Shown: piece after piece, positions 33,470-44,545 of the stretch
Numbering within the stretch: the stretch's first letter is position 1
Layout of the letters: each line of letters begins with the position of its first letter
NCBI RefSeq assembly: GCF_963930625.1
Contig: NC_089249.1
Location: forward strand, 103,042,775-103,106,774
DNA: 64,000 bases
Direction: 5' to 3'
Origin: Muntiacus reevesi
Taxonomy: Eukaryota; Chordata; Mammalia; Artiodactyla; Cervidae
Notes under the pieces: generated by a model
What the model was told of the DNA's origin: nothing
The model's input: only the letters and a program-made list of their open reading frames with translations
Databases searched by the model: none
Program-made: the position numbers and the translations under genes

Positions 33470-33650
33470 TTTCACTGGATCAATCAAACTCAGGTTTTTG
33501 CTTTGCCTATTACGTGATCATCAGATTATTCAACTTCTCTGAATCTCAGTTTATTTAAAAACAAGCAAGGTCTTTCCTAACTCATAGGGTTGTAATGAAG
33601 ATGAAATAAAACAAATGAATAAAATTTAAAAGAATTTTCATTAGTATTGT
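33470..33650 (+). mobile_element. MIR SINE
   Basis: Sense MIR with 'cttctctgaatctcagtttattt' and 'catagggttgtaatgaagatgaaat'. Confidence 0.72.
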
Positions 33651-33716
33651 CAAGGTGAACCTCTGTCTTTCCAAAGTTAAAAGACTGTCCTGCTTTCAGA
33701 TTGGTACTGCCATCGC

Positions 33717-33863
33717 ATCCATGGGGAATACGTGTAACTCAATGGTTGATTCGTGTCAATGTATGACAAAACCCACTGAAATGTTGTGAAGTAATTGGCC
33801 TCCAACTAATAAAATAAAATTTAAAAAATAAATAAAATAAAATAAAAATTAAAAAAAAAAATA
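33717..33863 (+). mobile_element. L1 3' end scrap (about 145 bp)
   Basis: Last part of the ruminant L1 3' UTR ('ccatggggaatacgtgtaact', 'cctccaactaataaaataaa') and an A-rich tail with AAAT units. 5' truncated. Confidence 0.92.
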
Positions 33864-33979
33864 AATGGAGACACCTGTGATTTATACTCCTGACACTCAT
33901 TCCATGGACATTGAAAAACTTAACAACGAATAAGAAAAATTTTGGATTTTTTCATATAGTATGCCTTGCATATGTAATC

Positions 33980-34228
33980 ATGGTTTCTATTAATAACAAC
34001 AATAACAATAATGATAATAAAGAATTCTTATGGCCTTATTTTGCATCCAGTTCTAAACTAATCACTTTATGTGCATTACCTCACAATATCTAACAAGGAC
34101 CTAGTGAGATAAATACTTCTTATCAGAGGTTAGTAATTTGCCCAGCATTATGGATCTAGTAATAGGTGGATCTGGGTCTCTAATCCCAAATTTGTATGGT
34201 TTTAAAGAGCAATCTCTTAACTACTTTA
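33980..34228 (-). mobile_element. MIR SINE
   Basis: Antisense MIR: 'catccagttctaaactaatcac', 'cttatcagaggttagtaatttgccc', 'ggatctgggtctctaatccc' and 'caatctcttaactac'. Confidence 0.75.
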
Positions 34229-35431
34229 TTATCTAAAGAAAGACGTAAGAATTCTGCCCAAGACATATTTACAATTTTTTTTTAATTCACAATCCCATTC
34301 TTAGATATAAAGTAAATTAGGCTCTACAATGTGCTATCCTTTTCCTGAGGCATGAAAGAAACAACAAAAATCCAAACTCTACAAACAAGTCTGGTCATGG
34401 GAGCTGAAGAAATCAACAAAACTGTGACTAAATCACAGTTCTGATGCATGCCAAATATGTGCTCCTCAGACACTACAGTCAGGCCAACAATTGTTACACA
34501 CTGTTGTGATTTTGTTTTCACAGAATGAAATGCAATCAGACCAGGTCAAGTTGAACCTATTGAAAAATAAATCATTACTCTTCTGAACTTTAAACCATGT
34601 AATCCTGGTTAGTCAGAATGGAAATTAATTCTTCATTGTCTAAATATGATGGCATTTCTGTGTTCTGGATATTTGGTGATACATCTTCTTATTGCCTGAA
34701 GATGATATCCTTTCTTCCATTTGATAAAACAACATCCTCAAATATCAAATGAAAAAATTCAGGAATTGTGGAAACAGATGCTGCACCTTTCTGAAGTCTA
34801 AGAGTTAATGTTGTACAATATTTTTAAAGTGCATTAGATTTTTAAGAAGTGTGATGTTTTTTGTTTTTAAATTAGAGAAATCATGCACACGTTTGTTCCT
34901 TCTGCCCTTGGAGATTCAAATCACCCAGAGGCAACTCATTTTTGCAGCATATTTGTTGTCAAGAAGCAATGAAGTGCAAATAGAAGCCAATTGAACTTAG
35001 CAATTTGTTTACACAAATTGCTGAAAGAAAACAGCTGGAGAAAAATACAGAGTATTTTAATAATTAGCCAGTCATGTTTGATAAGGGACATTCCAGTATA
35101 TGATCTAGCATTATAATAAGGAGGCTGACACTTTGGATAAGAAAGAATTAGAATTAACCTTCTAACTCGAGAAAAAAGCAAAGGAGGGAATAGTATAGAG
35201 AAACAGGTTTCAGTTTTTAATTTTATTCACTATGTCTTCAAACTCAAAAGGGTTAGTTTTTAAAAGTTCTTCAAGATAATATGTGCTGAATACTTTAACA
35301 AATAGAAGGCTTCATGAGCCCATGCTAATGGTAATGTTGCTGAGGAATTATAAGAAAGAGCAGTTATCATGGGGAACATTTCCTCAGCAAGCTAACAAAA
35401 ACTCAAATTCTGATATCCTTTCTCTACAATG
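34229..35431. other. unassigned DNA
   Basis: About 1.2 kb, no repeat or exon recognised; frames stay below 82 codons and have no recognisable domain. Confidence 0.4.
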
Positions 35432-35552
35432 TCTGGGGTCTCCCATGGTGGTCCAGTGGTTAAAACTTCTCCTTCCAATGCAGAGGGTGCAGGTTCAATC
35501 CCTGGTTGGGGAACTAAGACCACAAATGACATGCAGACAAAAAAAAAATAGA
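35432..35552 (+). mobile_element. CHR-type SINE
   Basis: Sense tRNA-derived SINE: 'ggtctcccatggtggtccag', 'tggttaaaacttctcc', B-box 'ggttcaatccctggttgg', then 'ggaactaagaccacaaatgac' and an A-run at about 35538-35549. The 129-codon frame at 35283-35672 runs through it and is not a gene. Confidence 0.9.
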
Positions 35553-37142
35553 AGCAGTATTATAACAAATTCAGTAAAACACTTTAAAAATTGTTCACGT
35601 CAAAAAACAAATCTTAAAATATGTATCCACAATGTCTGCACCTATTATAAGTTATTAAAAGAAATGAGCTAACCTCTACTATATAGCTTAATTATTTGAT
35701 ACCTACTGGCACTCTACCACAGATCTTTAATTAACCACAAAGTCCTTTCACATGTATCTGGCCAGAATGCTTCTTAAAAATATAGGAGACACATTCAAAG
35801 AATATATCTAATACTTCATTGAGACATGAGGTTGTTACTATGGTCCAACCATAGCAATAGGAGCCAGGAATAGTGACTTTCTCCAAAGCTTGCCTCTTTA
35901 CTTTCCTTCCATCAGCCAACCAATGGAAAACTTGTGCTCTTTCCTTTCAGAGAAGTATCCTAACTATCTGTTCAGAAGGAAAATGGCCTCTTCATGTACT
36001 ATACTTTTGTGCAACAGTATCTAACCAAATGGATAGGCCTTTGAAGTCCTGATGAACAACTGGAGAGATGCACTATGTCACATAGTTATGTGACATAACT
36101 ATGTCAGACAGTTATGTCACATAGACCCAAAGGGTATAACAGAAACAGTCGTTGTGTGAAGTTGCTTTTGGTACCCAGAGGAGAGAAAGGAAAGGGAGTT
36201 ACAGAGAGCAAAGGAATTGAAAAGAGGATTAAGGAGAAATAAAGATGGTTTATGGTCTTATTGGAAGTTACTAAATTAGTTACAAATCAAAATAACTTGA
36301 TATAGTAAATGCACTGAACAAGAATAACCCACCAGCTGAGGTCCAGAAAATGCTGCTGCTGTAATTATTGTGTGGTGGTGGTTACTGGTGGTGCTGATGT
36401 TGATGCTGCTGTTCTCCAAGAGGTTCTGATGTATCTGAAGAACAGCATTAGAAAGACGGTAGGCATAGGAGTGCAACACCACTGTGTAGCTGAGTTACCC
36501 CAGGACTTCCAACATCCAGAGGAGAAAGATGATGAAACACCAACATTTCTTCCCAATACAAATAGGCTCTTTTTCTCCTCCTTTGATCCCATAGATGTGG
36601 ATATAATGAGATTTTACCAAAACCACTTTATCCTATTGTTACTTCTGCCAGAGAAATAGTGGCTTACACCTTCCTGGCTTTGATGCAGACAATGAAACTT
36701 TCTAATAGATTGCCAATTTCTTTGACACAAAAGCTAGAGAAAATGTAACTTATCCCAGAACCTTGTTCCCAATCTGTCTTCAGCACTGAGGCTGTCAAAT
36801 TTGGCCCCTAAAATGCCCTTGATTAAAGGAGTGACAAAAGAAAAGAGTAATAGACTGCCAAGTTAGGTGACTATAATCCTCAATATCAGTAATTGCACTT
36901 CAAATATATTGAGCTTTGTTGTTGAAGCTCGGAAAGTAAAACTACTATTCATTGAAACAAAAGATGATTCAGATCTTGTAAAATTCAAAAAGCTAAGGTT
37001 GTTCTAAACTATCCCCTGCAGCTAAATTGCCTTCATATGATTTTGTCAGACAGCTTTGGCCTAATCTGCCATCTGAGGAAATCTCAGCCAACCGTAGAAA
37101 GTACTACATGTGTCTCTTTTTCTGAGGAAGCTAAACTCTATT
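35553..37142. other. unassigned DNA with a hairpin-rich spot
   Basis: No family recognised. It contains the TGACATAA-type inverted repeat cluster at 36071-36115 and GGTGGT/GCTGCT-rich sequence at 36355-36415. Frames of 60-95 codons overlap on both strands near 36270-36660 without recognisable domains. Confidence 0.4.
36071..36115. repeat. clustered short inverted repeats
   Basis: The words ATGTCACAT, ATGTGACAT and TTATGTCACATAG alternate here. Inside it GTTATGTGACATAAC is symmetric around a single central G, and ATGTCACAT/ATGTGACAT make a stem with a four-base loop. Confidence 0.85.
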
Positions 37143-37271
37143 GTGTGGTTGTTTAGTCACTAAGTCATGTTTGATTCTTTTGTGACCCCATGGATTATAG
37201 CCCACTAGTCTTCTGTCCACGGAATTTCCTAGGCAAGAATACTGAGGTGAGTTTCCATTTCCTTCTCCAAG
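37143..37271 (-). mobile_element. Bov-A SINE monomer
   Basis: Antisense Bov-A: 'gtttagtcactaagtcatg', 'tttgtgaccccatgg', 'ttcctaggcaagaatactg' and 'tttccatttccttctccaag'. Moderately diverged. Confidence 0.88.
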
Positions 37272-39407
37272 TTCTATTTGATGAAACATAAATCTAAAGG
37301 TCTCCCACCTTTGGCCAATAGTGCTGAGATTTCATCAAGAAGAGCTCACTTGCTCTGTCCTACTCCAAAAGCCAGAAGAAACAGCTCTTCAGAAATCTCT
37401 AACCATTTGTAACACTATAATAATCAAAACTTCTTTAACATGATGGTGAAGTTCTCCTATCTCAGTCAATAAAAATGCTTCGTTTTTTACTTTCAGTGTA
37501 TCACACATTCAATAGCTAGAAATATTTACAGAACAAATCAGTAATATAGAGCAAACGTCTCCTGTTGGCTGGCATCACTTTTATTTATTGGTTTTCTTGT
37601 GAAAAATAGAATGACTTTGTTCAAATTTCCATCCTGTGTCAGCTAATCACTTCATTTCTTCAACAGTCAACAATATCAAAGTTCACATTATAGTGTTTCT
37701 TCTGTTTGTCTAAATTGTAGATGGCCTGATGCTGACATAGCAACATTAAACAGTAGGATAGTAGTAGTCTTCCTTGAAATACAGTTCAGTACTTTTTACA
37801 CTTTTGCTACAATTGGCACTGATTAAATAATTCATCAAATATTAGACAAAACAGAAGGACTTTTATGTTTAAACCCCTCTGCTAATATTTTGTTATTTAA
37901 CTGCCAGTCAACCCAACCATATAAAGCCATCTTAACCCAAATAAAAATTAAATCATGATTATGCCTTTTAAAACATTTCTACCAGAAGTTATATTTATAG
38001 TTTCAATGTCACTTTTTTAGAACCTCCTCCATGTTCTATTTTAAAATGATCTTGAAACTCAATATCACTTTTTAAAAAGTCACATTTAGAAAATTCTGCA
38101 CTCTCCAAGCATTCCCAAAATAATGGAGGGAAGGATAGTTGAAATCTCTAGCTCAGAATGTCATTTCAGAAATTAATCCCACCAGAAAATAATGTTACAG
38201 TGTCACAGCTATGGCCAGATTATCTTTTAGGCACCGATGATATGTTTGTACTGATGCATAGTTGCAAACCCTGATTCTAAAGGAGGGCTCCTCTGATCTT
38301 GAGTATACAGCCAAACCACAGCCAGAGGAGCACCTCTAAAGTTGCCACCATGTTGCTTCATTTTTTCATGAGGCCACACTAATCCAACAGAGTTGGAAAG
38401 AATCTTGTTGTTTGAGATCTTAAAATTTTAGTAGTAGGAGAAGGAGTAGTAGTAGGAATAGTGGTAATAGTAGTATCAATTGCCATTTATTGAGTATGTA
38501 CTATAGGGCAGATACCTCATTAAATACCCTATACACACTGTCCATGTACTTACTAATTGAATATTTAGGAAAATATTAATTTTTAATATTAGGACTCTCA
38601 TACCTCTGAATACTCAAAGGAGACCTAGTTTTCTCTAGAGATTTTTTTCCTAACGTAGCAGGGAAGAACTTACCTAATTACATAGCTCTCAGCCTTTAGG
38701 AAAAGAGAAATTAGGCAAGTGTGTTGGAGGGAATAAGTCTTGGTTACTTCTGACTGAACAAAGAGAGCTTTAAGGAAAGAAAGATGAAAAAGGAGAAACT
38801 ATTTCAGACATAAGTCTTCAGGAAAGATACTATCAAAGAATCAAGTAAGATACAAATAGTACAGTGCCTAGTTTGAGAGAAGAGGGAAAAAGAGATTGCT
38901 CTAATGTTTGGCAAAAGAAGGGTGGGTATCTCTTACCATCACGCCAAACATGGAGAAGATTGACGCAGACTAGGTAGGGGCCTGTACAAACTAGTTTGGG
39001 GCCTGTAAGCACCACTAATTGATTCTGTCGTTTATTCATTAAGTCTATGATTTTCACCCTTGGGAGATTTCAAGCTTATTTTTTCCTCATTCCTGGTGAA
39101 GAAGGTATAAAGAATAGAATAGTAGTTCTTCAGAAATTAATTATAATAAAATCAACACTGATAATTTTCTTCTTTAGTAAAAATAATAACTCCAGTGTTT
39201 TTCATTATTACTCAATGAGAAACATTTTTCAACTCTTTAGTTACCCTCACTGAACTTGTCTGGACCAGTGTAGAAAGCTGATATCTATCAAATTGTCAGG
39301 GTGGAGAAATTTCTCTTTGTCAGATATTGTCCAGGGCATAGACTGCAGCCTGGCTTTGAGTCACCTGGTCCTGAACTTAAGATCAACTCTAACTGCTACT
39401 GGACTTC
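37272..39407. other. unassigned, repeat-poor DNA
   Basis: About 2.1 kb. 38428-38475 is rich in GTA/GGA triplets. 38480-38560 resembles the antisense start of an L2 or MIR ('tgccatttattgagtatgtactatagggc'). Nothing else is recognised. Confidence 0.4.
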
Positions 39408-39620
39408 TTAGGTTGCACAGTGGTAAAGAATCTGCCTGCCAATGCAGGAGACACAAGAGATGCAGGTTGGATCTCTGGGTCAGGAAGATCCCTCAGAGTG
39501 GGAAATGGCAACCCACTCCAGTATTATTGTCTGAAAAATTCCATGGACAGAAGAGCCTCGCAGGCTTCAGTACATGGGGTCACAAAGAGTTGGGTGTGAC
39601 TGATCATGCATATACACATT
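39408..39620 (+). mobile_element. Bov-tA SINE
   Basis: Sense Bov-tA: 'cacagtggtaaagaatctgcc', 'gcaatgcaggagacac'-type head, 'gggaaatggcaacccactcc', 'ggggtcacaaagagttgg'. A frame at 39293-39622 reads through it and is not a gene. Confidence 0.9.
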
Positions 39621-40341
39621 GATTGCTACTTCTCCTACATACCTGACAAAGTAAATGAAAAATCCTCTTTAAAGAAAGGTAACATAATGCTCAGGTATAT
39701 TTTATTTCAACAATTTCAAAATACAATGTTCAGCATACAAGCTAGGATTACTAGGAATATGTTGGGATAACCAAACAACAGTAAAACTAAGAGATATTTT
39801 ATTTTGTTAAGGTTAAAATGTTTAATGTTTATCAAGTGAAATTTCTACCACTGGCAAGATAACAGATGAGTTATTGGGACTCAGACCATGTCTCAGGGCA
39901 TGTTTACTGGGTGATTCCAATTACACCACAACCCAAATTCTAAGTCAAGCTTGAAAATATTGCCAGGGAGCTGGAACCTATGAATAGTGATATAGGGAAC
40001 TTTAAAATAACTGAGGAAAAATTCTAGAAAATGATAGCAGAATTTAAGAACCTGAGGTTTACAATTGAAAATAGAATGAAATGTGAAGAGGAAGAGATAT
40101 AGGAAGGAGTGAAGAGCAACAAAAATGGTAAATATGTGGGAGGTTCTAAATGAGTAGTGAATGAATGAAACAGTAAGAGTGTTGTTTTAAAACAACAACA
40201 TTGTGTAAATATACATCTTACATACTACTCTGTTTTATAAACTCAACTACTTATTTAGATTTATCCTTATATTTGCATATATAAGTGTGTAAGTGTGAGA
40301 AGATATAAGAAAACAATGGCAAATAAGTGAATGTAAATGAG
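39621..40341. other. unassigned DNA
   Basis: AT-rich, no element recognised. Confidence 0.4.
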
Positions 40342-40449
40342 TTTACATTTTACATAGTAAAGTACATTTTACTTTTACATTTACATTTATATTACTTTTA
40401 CATAGTAAAGTAAATTTACAAAGCAAATTACATTTACATAGTAAATTAA
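40342..40449. repeat. imperfect tandem repeat, TTTACATAGTAAAGTA-type
   Basis: The 16-17 bp word occurs at 40348-40364, 40396-40412 (identical) and 40433-40448 (last bases changed), with more TTTACATTT-type words between. The spacings of 48 and 37 bp show expansion with loss of parts. A BovB begins at the right edge. Confidence 0.85.
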
Positions 40450-41690
40450 TGCTCAAAATTCTCCAAGCCAGGCTTCAGCAATATCTGAACCATGAACTTC
40501 ATATGTTCAAGCTAGTTTTAGAAAAGGCAGAGGAACCAGAGATCAAATTGCCAGCATCCATTGGATCATTGAAAATGCAAGAGAGTTCCAGGAAAACATC
40601 TATTTCTGCTTTATTGACTAGGCCAAAGCTTTTGACTGTGTGGATCACAATAAACTGGAAAATTCTGAAAGAGATGGGAATACCAGACCATCTGACTTGT
40701 CTCTTGAGAAATATGTATGCAGGTCAGGAAGCAACAGATAGAACTGGACATGGAACAATAGACTGTTTCCAAATAGGAAAAGGAAAATATCAAGGCTGCA
40801 TATTGTCACCCTGCTTATTTAACTTATTTGCAGAGTACATCATGTGAAATGCTGGGCTGGATGAAGAGCAAGCTGGAATCAAGATTGCTGGGAGAAATAT
40901 CAATAACCTCAGATATGCAAATGACACCACTCTTGTGGCAGAAAATGAAGAAGACTTACATCTCTTGATGTAAGTGAAAGAGGGAAGTGAAAAATTCGGC
41001 TTAAAACTCAGCATTCAGAAAACTAAGATCATGACATTCAATCCCATCACTTCACAACAGATAGATGGGGAAACAGTGGAAACAGTGGCTGACTTTATTT
41101 TTGGGGACTCCAAAATCACTGTGGATGGTGACTGCAGCCATGGAATTAAAAGATGCTTACTCCTATGACCAACATAGACAGCATATTAAAAAGCAGAGAC
41201 ATTACTTTGTCAACAAAGGTCTGTCTAGTCTAGGCTATGGTTTTTCCAGTGGTCATGTATGGATGTGAGAGTTGGACTATAAAGAAAGCTGAGCACCGAA
41301 GAATTGATGCTTTTGAACTGTGGTGTTGGAGAAGATTCTTGAGAGTCCCTGGGACTGCAAGGAGATCCAACAGTCCATCCTAAAGGAGATCAGTCCTGGG
41401 TGTTCTTTCGAAGGACTGATGTTGAAGCTAAAACTCCAATACTTTGGCCATCTAATGCGAAGAGCTGACTCATTGGAAAAGACCGTGACGCTGGGAAAGA
41501 TTGAGGGCAGGAGGAGAAGGGGATAACAAAGGATGAGATGGTTGGATGGGATCACCGACTCAATGGACATGGGTTTGCATGGACTCCGGGAGTTGGTAAT
41601 GGATAGGGAGGCCTGGCATGCTGCGATTCATGGAGTCGCAAAGAGTCGGACACTACTGAGCGACTGAACCAAACTGAGCCTAATAACTAA
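40450..41690 (+). mobile_element. BovB LINE, 1.24 kb, decayed
   Basis: Sense BovB from just before the reverse transcriptase to the 3' tail ('gcgactgaaccaaactgagcc'). Early frames read the QEATDRTGHGTIDCF segment. The catalytic motif is YAND at 40914-40925: one of the two essential aspartates is an asparagine. Further frameshifts and stops near 40970 and 41165 follow. The C-terminal EGRRRRG segment is still visible near 41510. Confidence 0.95.
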
Positions 41691-42329
41691 GAGAAATAAA
41701 ACATTACACTTCCTAAAATGCAAAAAAAAAAAAAAAAAAAAACCAAAACCCACAGACTGATTCATTGCACTTGCACAAAACTTCATTTCTTCATTCACCA
41801 AACATTTTCCAATTAAATGCCTACTATTGTCTAAACTGAGTTCATTCCTCATCCCTCTGATAGCTATAGAATGCTATTCCTTATCTTGTGTTTGGATCAC
41901 AGTTGTTTCTAAAATTTTAATCCAGGTTGTTTCTCTACTTCTCTACCTCCCCTTTATGCCATAGTGCATGTTACCACTCGGAGCTCAAATAATAATTACA
42001 AAGTTGAGAGAACAAGTAAAACCTTGAAGAAGCTGAAGGTAAACATTTGCACTCCCAAATTATCATTGATGAATAACGCTGGGGCCAGAAATACATAGCC
42101 TCATTGACCCTGCACTGGCGGGGTGGGGATGTGATTTTGATACTCTCATGTTGGAAATGATCCCCTTTTCAAGCAGAACAATTTCAGTAGAGAAATTTCT
42201 TTGGTCTGTAGGAGACATCCTGTTCCAGGTCTATTCCCTACACAAAGATTTAACCAGCAGATCTGACAGAAATGATGACATTGTTCCCAGGTGACAATTT
42301 TGAAAAGAATAACACTCAGTAAAACATGA
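41691..42329. other. unassigned DNA with A-run
   Basis: A 21-base A-run at 41722-41742, otherwise no recognised element. Confidence 0.4.
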
Positions 42330-42590
42330 GAAATAGGACTGATGCTGAAGCTGAAGCTCCAGTACTTTGGCCACCTGATGCGCAGAGCTGACTCATTGGG
42401 AAAGATCCTGATGCTGGGAAAGATTGAAGGCAGGAGGAGAAGGGGACAAGAGGGGATAATATGGTTGGATGGCATCACTGATTCAATAGACATGAATTTG
42501 AGCAAAGTCTGGGAGATAATGAAGTACAGATAAGCCTGACGTGCATGGGTTCACAAAGAGCTGAACACGACTGAATAACTGAACAAATTC
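42330..42590 (+). mobile_element. BovB 3' end, about 260 bp
   Basis: Sense BovB tail from 'aggactgatgctgaagctgaag' to 'gaataactgaac'. It lies 640 bp downstream of the 1.24 kb copy in the same orientation. A 24-base T-run (42602-42625) follows almost at once. Confidence 0.92.
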
Positions 42591-44047
42591 CAAAAAGGTG
42601 GTTTTTTTTTTTTTTTTTTTTTTTTCTTCCCAAAATGTGGTATATATCTGGAAAGAGAAGATGACAGTGAAAGTCAGGCCCACACAAACACTTGGTCACA
42701 AAACATGAGCAACAAATAAATCACATCTGGGAAGCAATTGTCTTGTTCTGACTATATACAAATGGAAAAAAATTCTTCAAATGCTTCAATACCTTCATTT
42801 AAAAATGCCTGTCAACCTCAGGAGCTGGCCCTTATAATACATTTCTGGCAATACTTGTGCCTCATTGTTTTCAGAGCTATTAATGAAACGCTAAATATTA
42901 TGCAAGTGCTGTTTAAAAAAAACATGAGATGCATTTATTTTGTAATTGTAATTACTAAGTTTCTCACAAGTAATTAAACAGAAGACTATTTAGAACAAAA
43001 TTTTAACAAAAAAGTAAAAATTTCAGTGAGCTTAAGAAAAAACAATTTATTTTTAAATAAAAACAATTAAGAGCATGATATATAATGATTTATTTTTAAA
43101 TAAAAACAATTAAGAGCATGATATATAATGAATAAGACAGTGAATGAGGGACACATTCTATATTTGACAGCACTTTGAACACAAGTAGCAGTGGCCTATT
43201 TTCTTCTCTCCTTGTTAACCTAATTAATAATTAAAGATAGCTAAGAATTGCCTTTCTGTACTTGAATTCAAACTATCATCCTAAGTATCACCTGGGGAGA
43301 GTAGTGAATTCCAGACTTTTGCCAAAGTAAGCACAGCACGTGTTTATCAAGGTCACAAACTTAAATCATTAGTTTAAAAAGAAAGAAAGAACAGAAATGT
43401 TGTTAGGCACATGGGAAAAACAAAGTACTTTCAGATGAGTCCTTCCATTTCACCAATAATTAACAGCACAACCTCCCCACATCTGTTAACTCTTGATGAT
43501 TTTCAGTATCCCCAATTCGAGTTCAAGGTCTTTGCTGACCAGCCTCCTCTGGTACTAGCCAAAAAGTGCCTAGCATTCTGGCCAAAATGCCCACTGGTTT
43601 TGCTGACTGACAAAACTTGTCACAGTGTACATTTTCAGATAGGTAGAATGTTTTCCATAGATATAATTCTAAAATGTTATGGCCACTATTGTCCTCAGTG
43701 ATAAAGGTAGAGACATGAAAAAAGAAAGGAATAGATATAAAAGGATGGCAATTTTCCCAACTCCTCATTAACCCACCTAATAAATAACAACATACATCAT
43801 ACTGCTTAGCATTTTACTATACATCAATAATGCAGTCATCTGATTATTAGTCAGTGTTACAATTGCCTTGCACCTTAGAAGAAGTAAAAGACAAGCAAAC
43901 AAGACTGCCACCTTTGGCAACGTGCTTATTGAATATCTATGTGCTTGTTGAATATTATTGAAAAAAATGGTAGTAGTCATTCCTCAAAGGATCTGTTTTA
44001 GGGAGGGACTAGGACAGTGACCTAGGAGCGCTCTGTCCTAATTTTTT
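42591..44047. other. unassigned DNA with T-run and a 43-bp tandem duplication
   Basis: Apart from the T-run at 42602-42625 and the duplication at 43045-43130, nothing is recognised. The 96-codon frame at 43411-43701 has no recognisable domain. Confidence 0.4.
43045..43130. repeat. perfect 43-bp tandem duplication (2 copies)
   Basis: 43045-43087 and 43088-43130 are identical. Unit is AT-rich and contains 'acaattaagagcatgatat'. No difference between copies, so recent or homogenised. Confidence 0.95.
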
Positions 44048-44098
44048 TCAGTTCAGTTCAGTCGCTCAGTCATGTCCAACTCTTTGCAACCCCATGAA
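44048..44098 (-). mobile_element. very short BovB 3' end (about 50 bp)
   Basis: Only the 3' terminus of BovB in antisense: the AACTGA-type tail (seen as TCAGTTCAGTTCAG), then 'cgctcagtcatgtccaac' and 'ctttgcaaccccatgaat'. Imperfect duplicates 'tcctaatt' (about 44037) and 'ttctaatt' (about 44107) flank it. Confidence 0.85.
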
Positions 44099-44274
44099 TC
44101 ATATGTTCTAATTCTTTAGAACACTGCAAATGGATTAATGAGATATTATTTATCCAGGTTAATTAGCCTTTTCACCTCCATGCAAAGAAGATACAGGGGG
44201 TGTCTAAACAACAGGAGGAAAGCCTCCTCGCCACACCCTGGAACAGAGGACATTCATAAAGCACCACATCCTTC

Positions 44275-44545
44275 AGGGATACAGTGGTGGGTTCAGAAAT
44301 TAGACTTCCTGAAACTAAATCCCTATCCAGTCATGTAGAACCTCAGGTAAGTTACTCATCCTCAGTGCTTTTGGGTTCTTATCTGTAGTCCACATTGATG
44401 TAGTCCACAATTACTTCACAGGATCACTGCAAAGATTAAATAAGATAGGGCATATTTTCTTTAGAGCATATCCAGTACAATGCCTGGCACATGAGAAGAG
44501 CTCAAGAAATGTTGATTATTATTATAATAATCATCATCATCATCC
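44275..44545 (+). mobile_element. MIR SINE
   Basis: Sense MIR with 'caggtaagttactcatcctcag', 'cactgcaaagattaaataag' and 'acaatgcctggcacatgagaag', followed by ATT/ATC repeats to about 44545. Confidence 0.78.

Noticed and set aside
40342..40449. CRISPR-like array
   Set aside because: Repeated words have irregular spacing, the spacers are related to the repeats, and the genome is mammalian.
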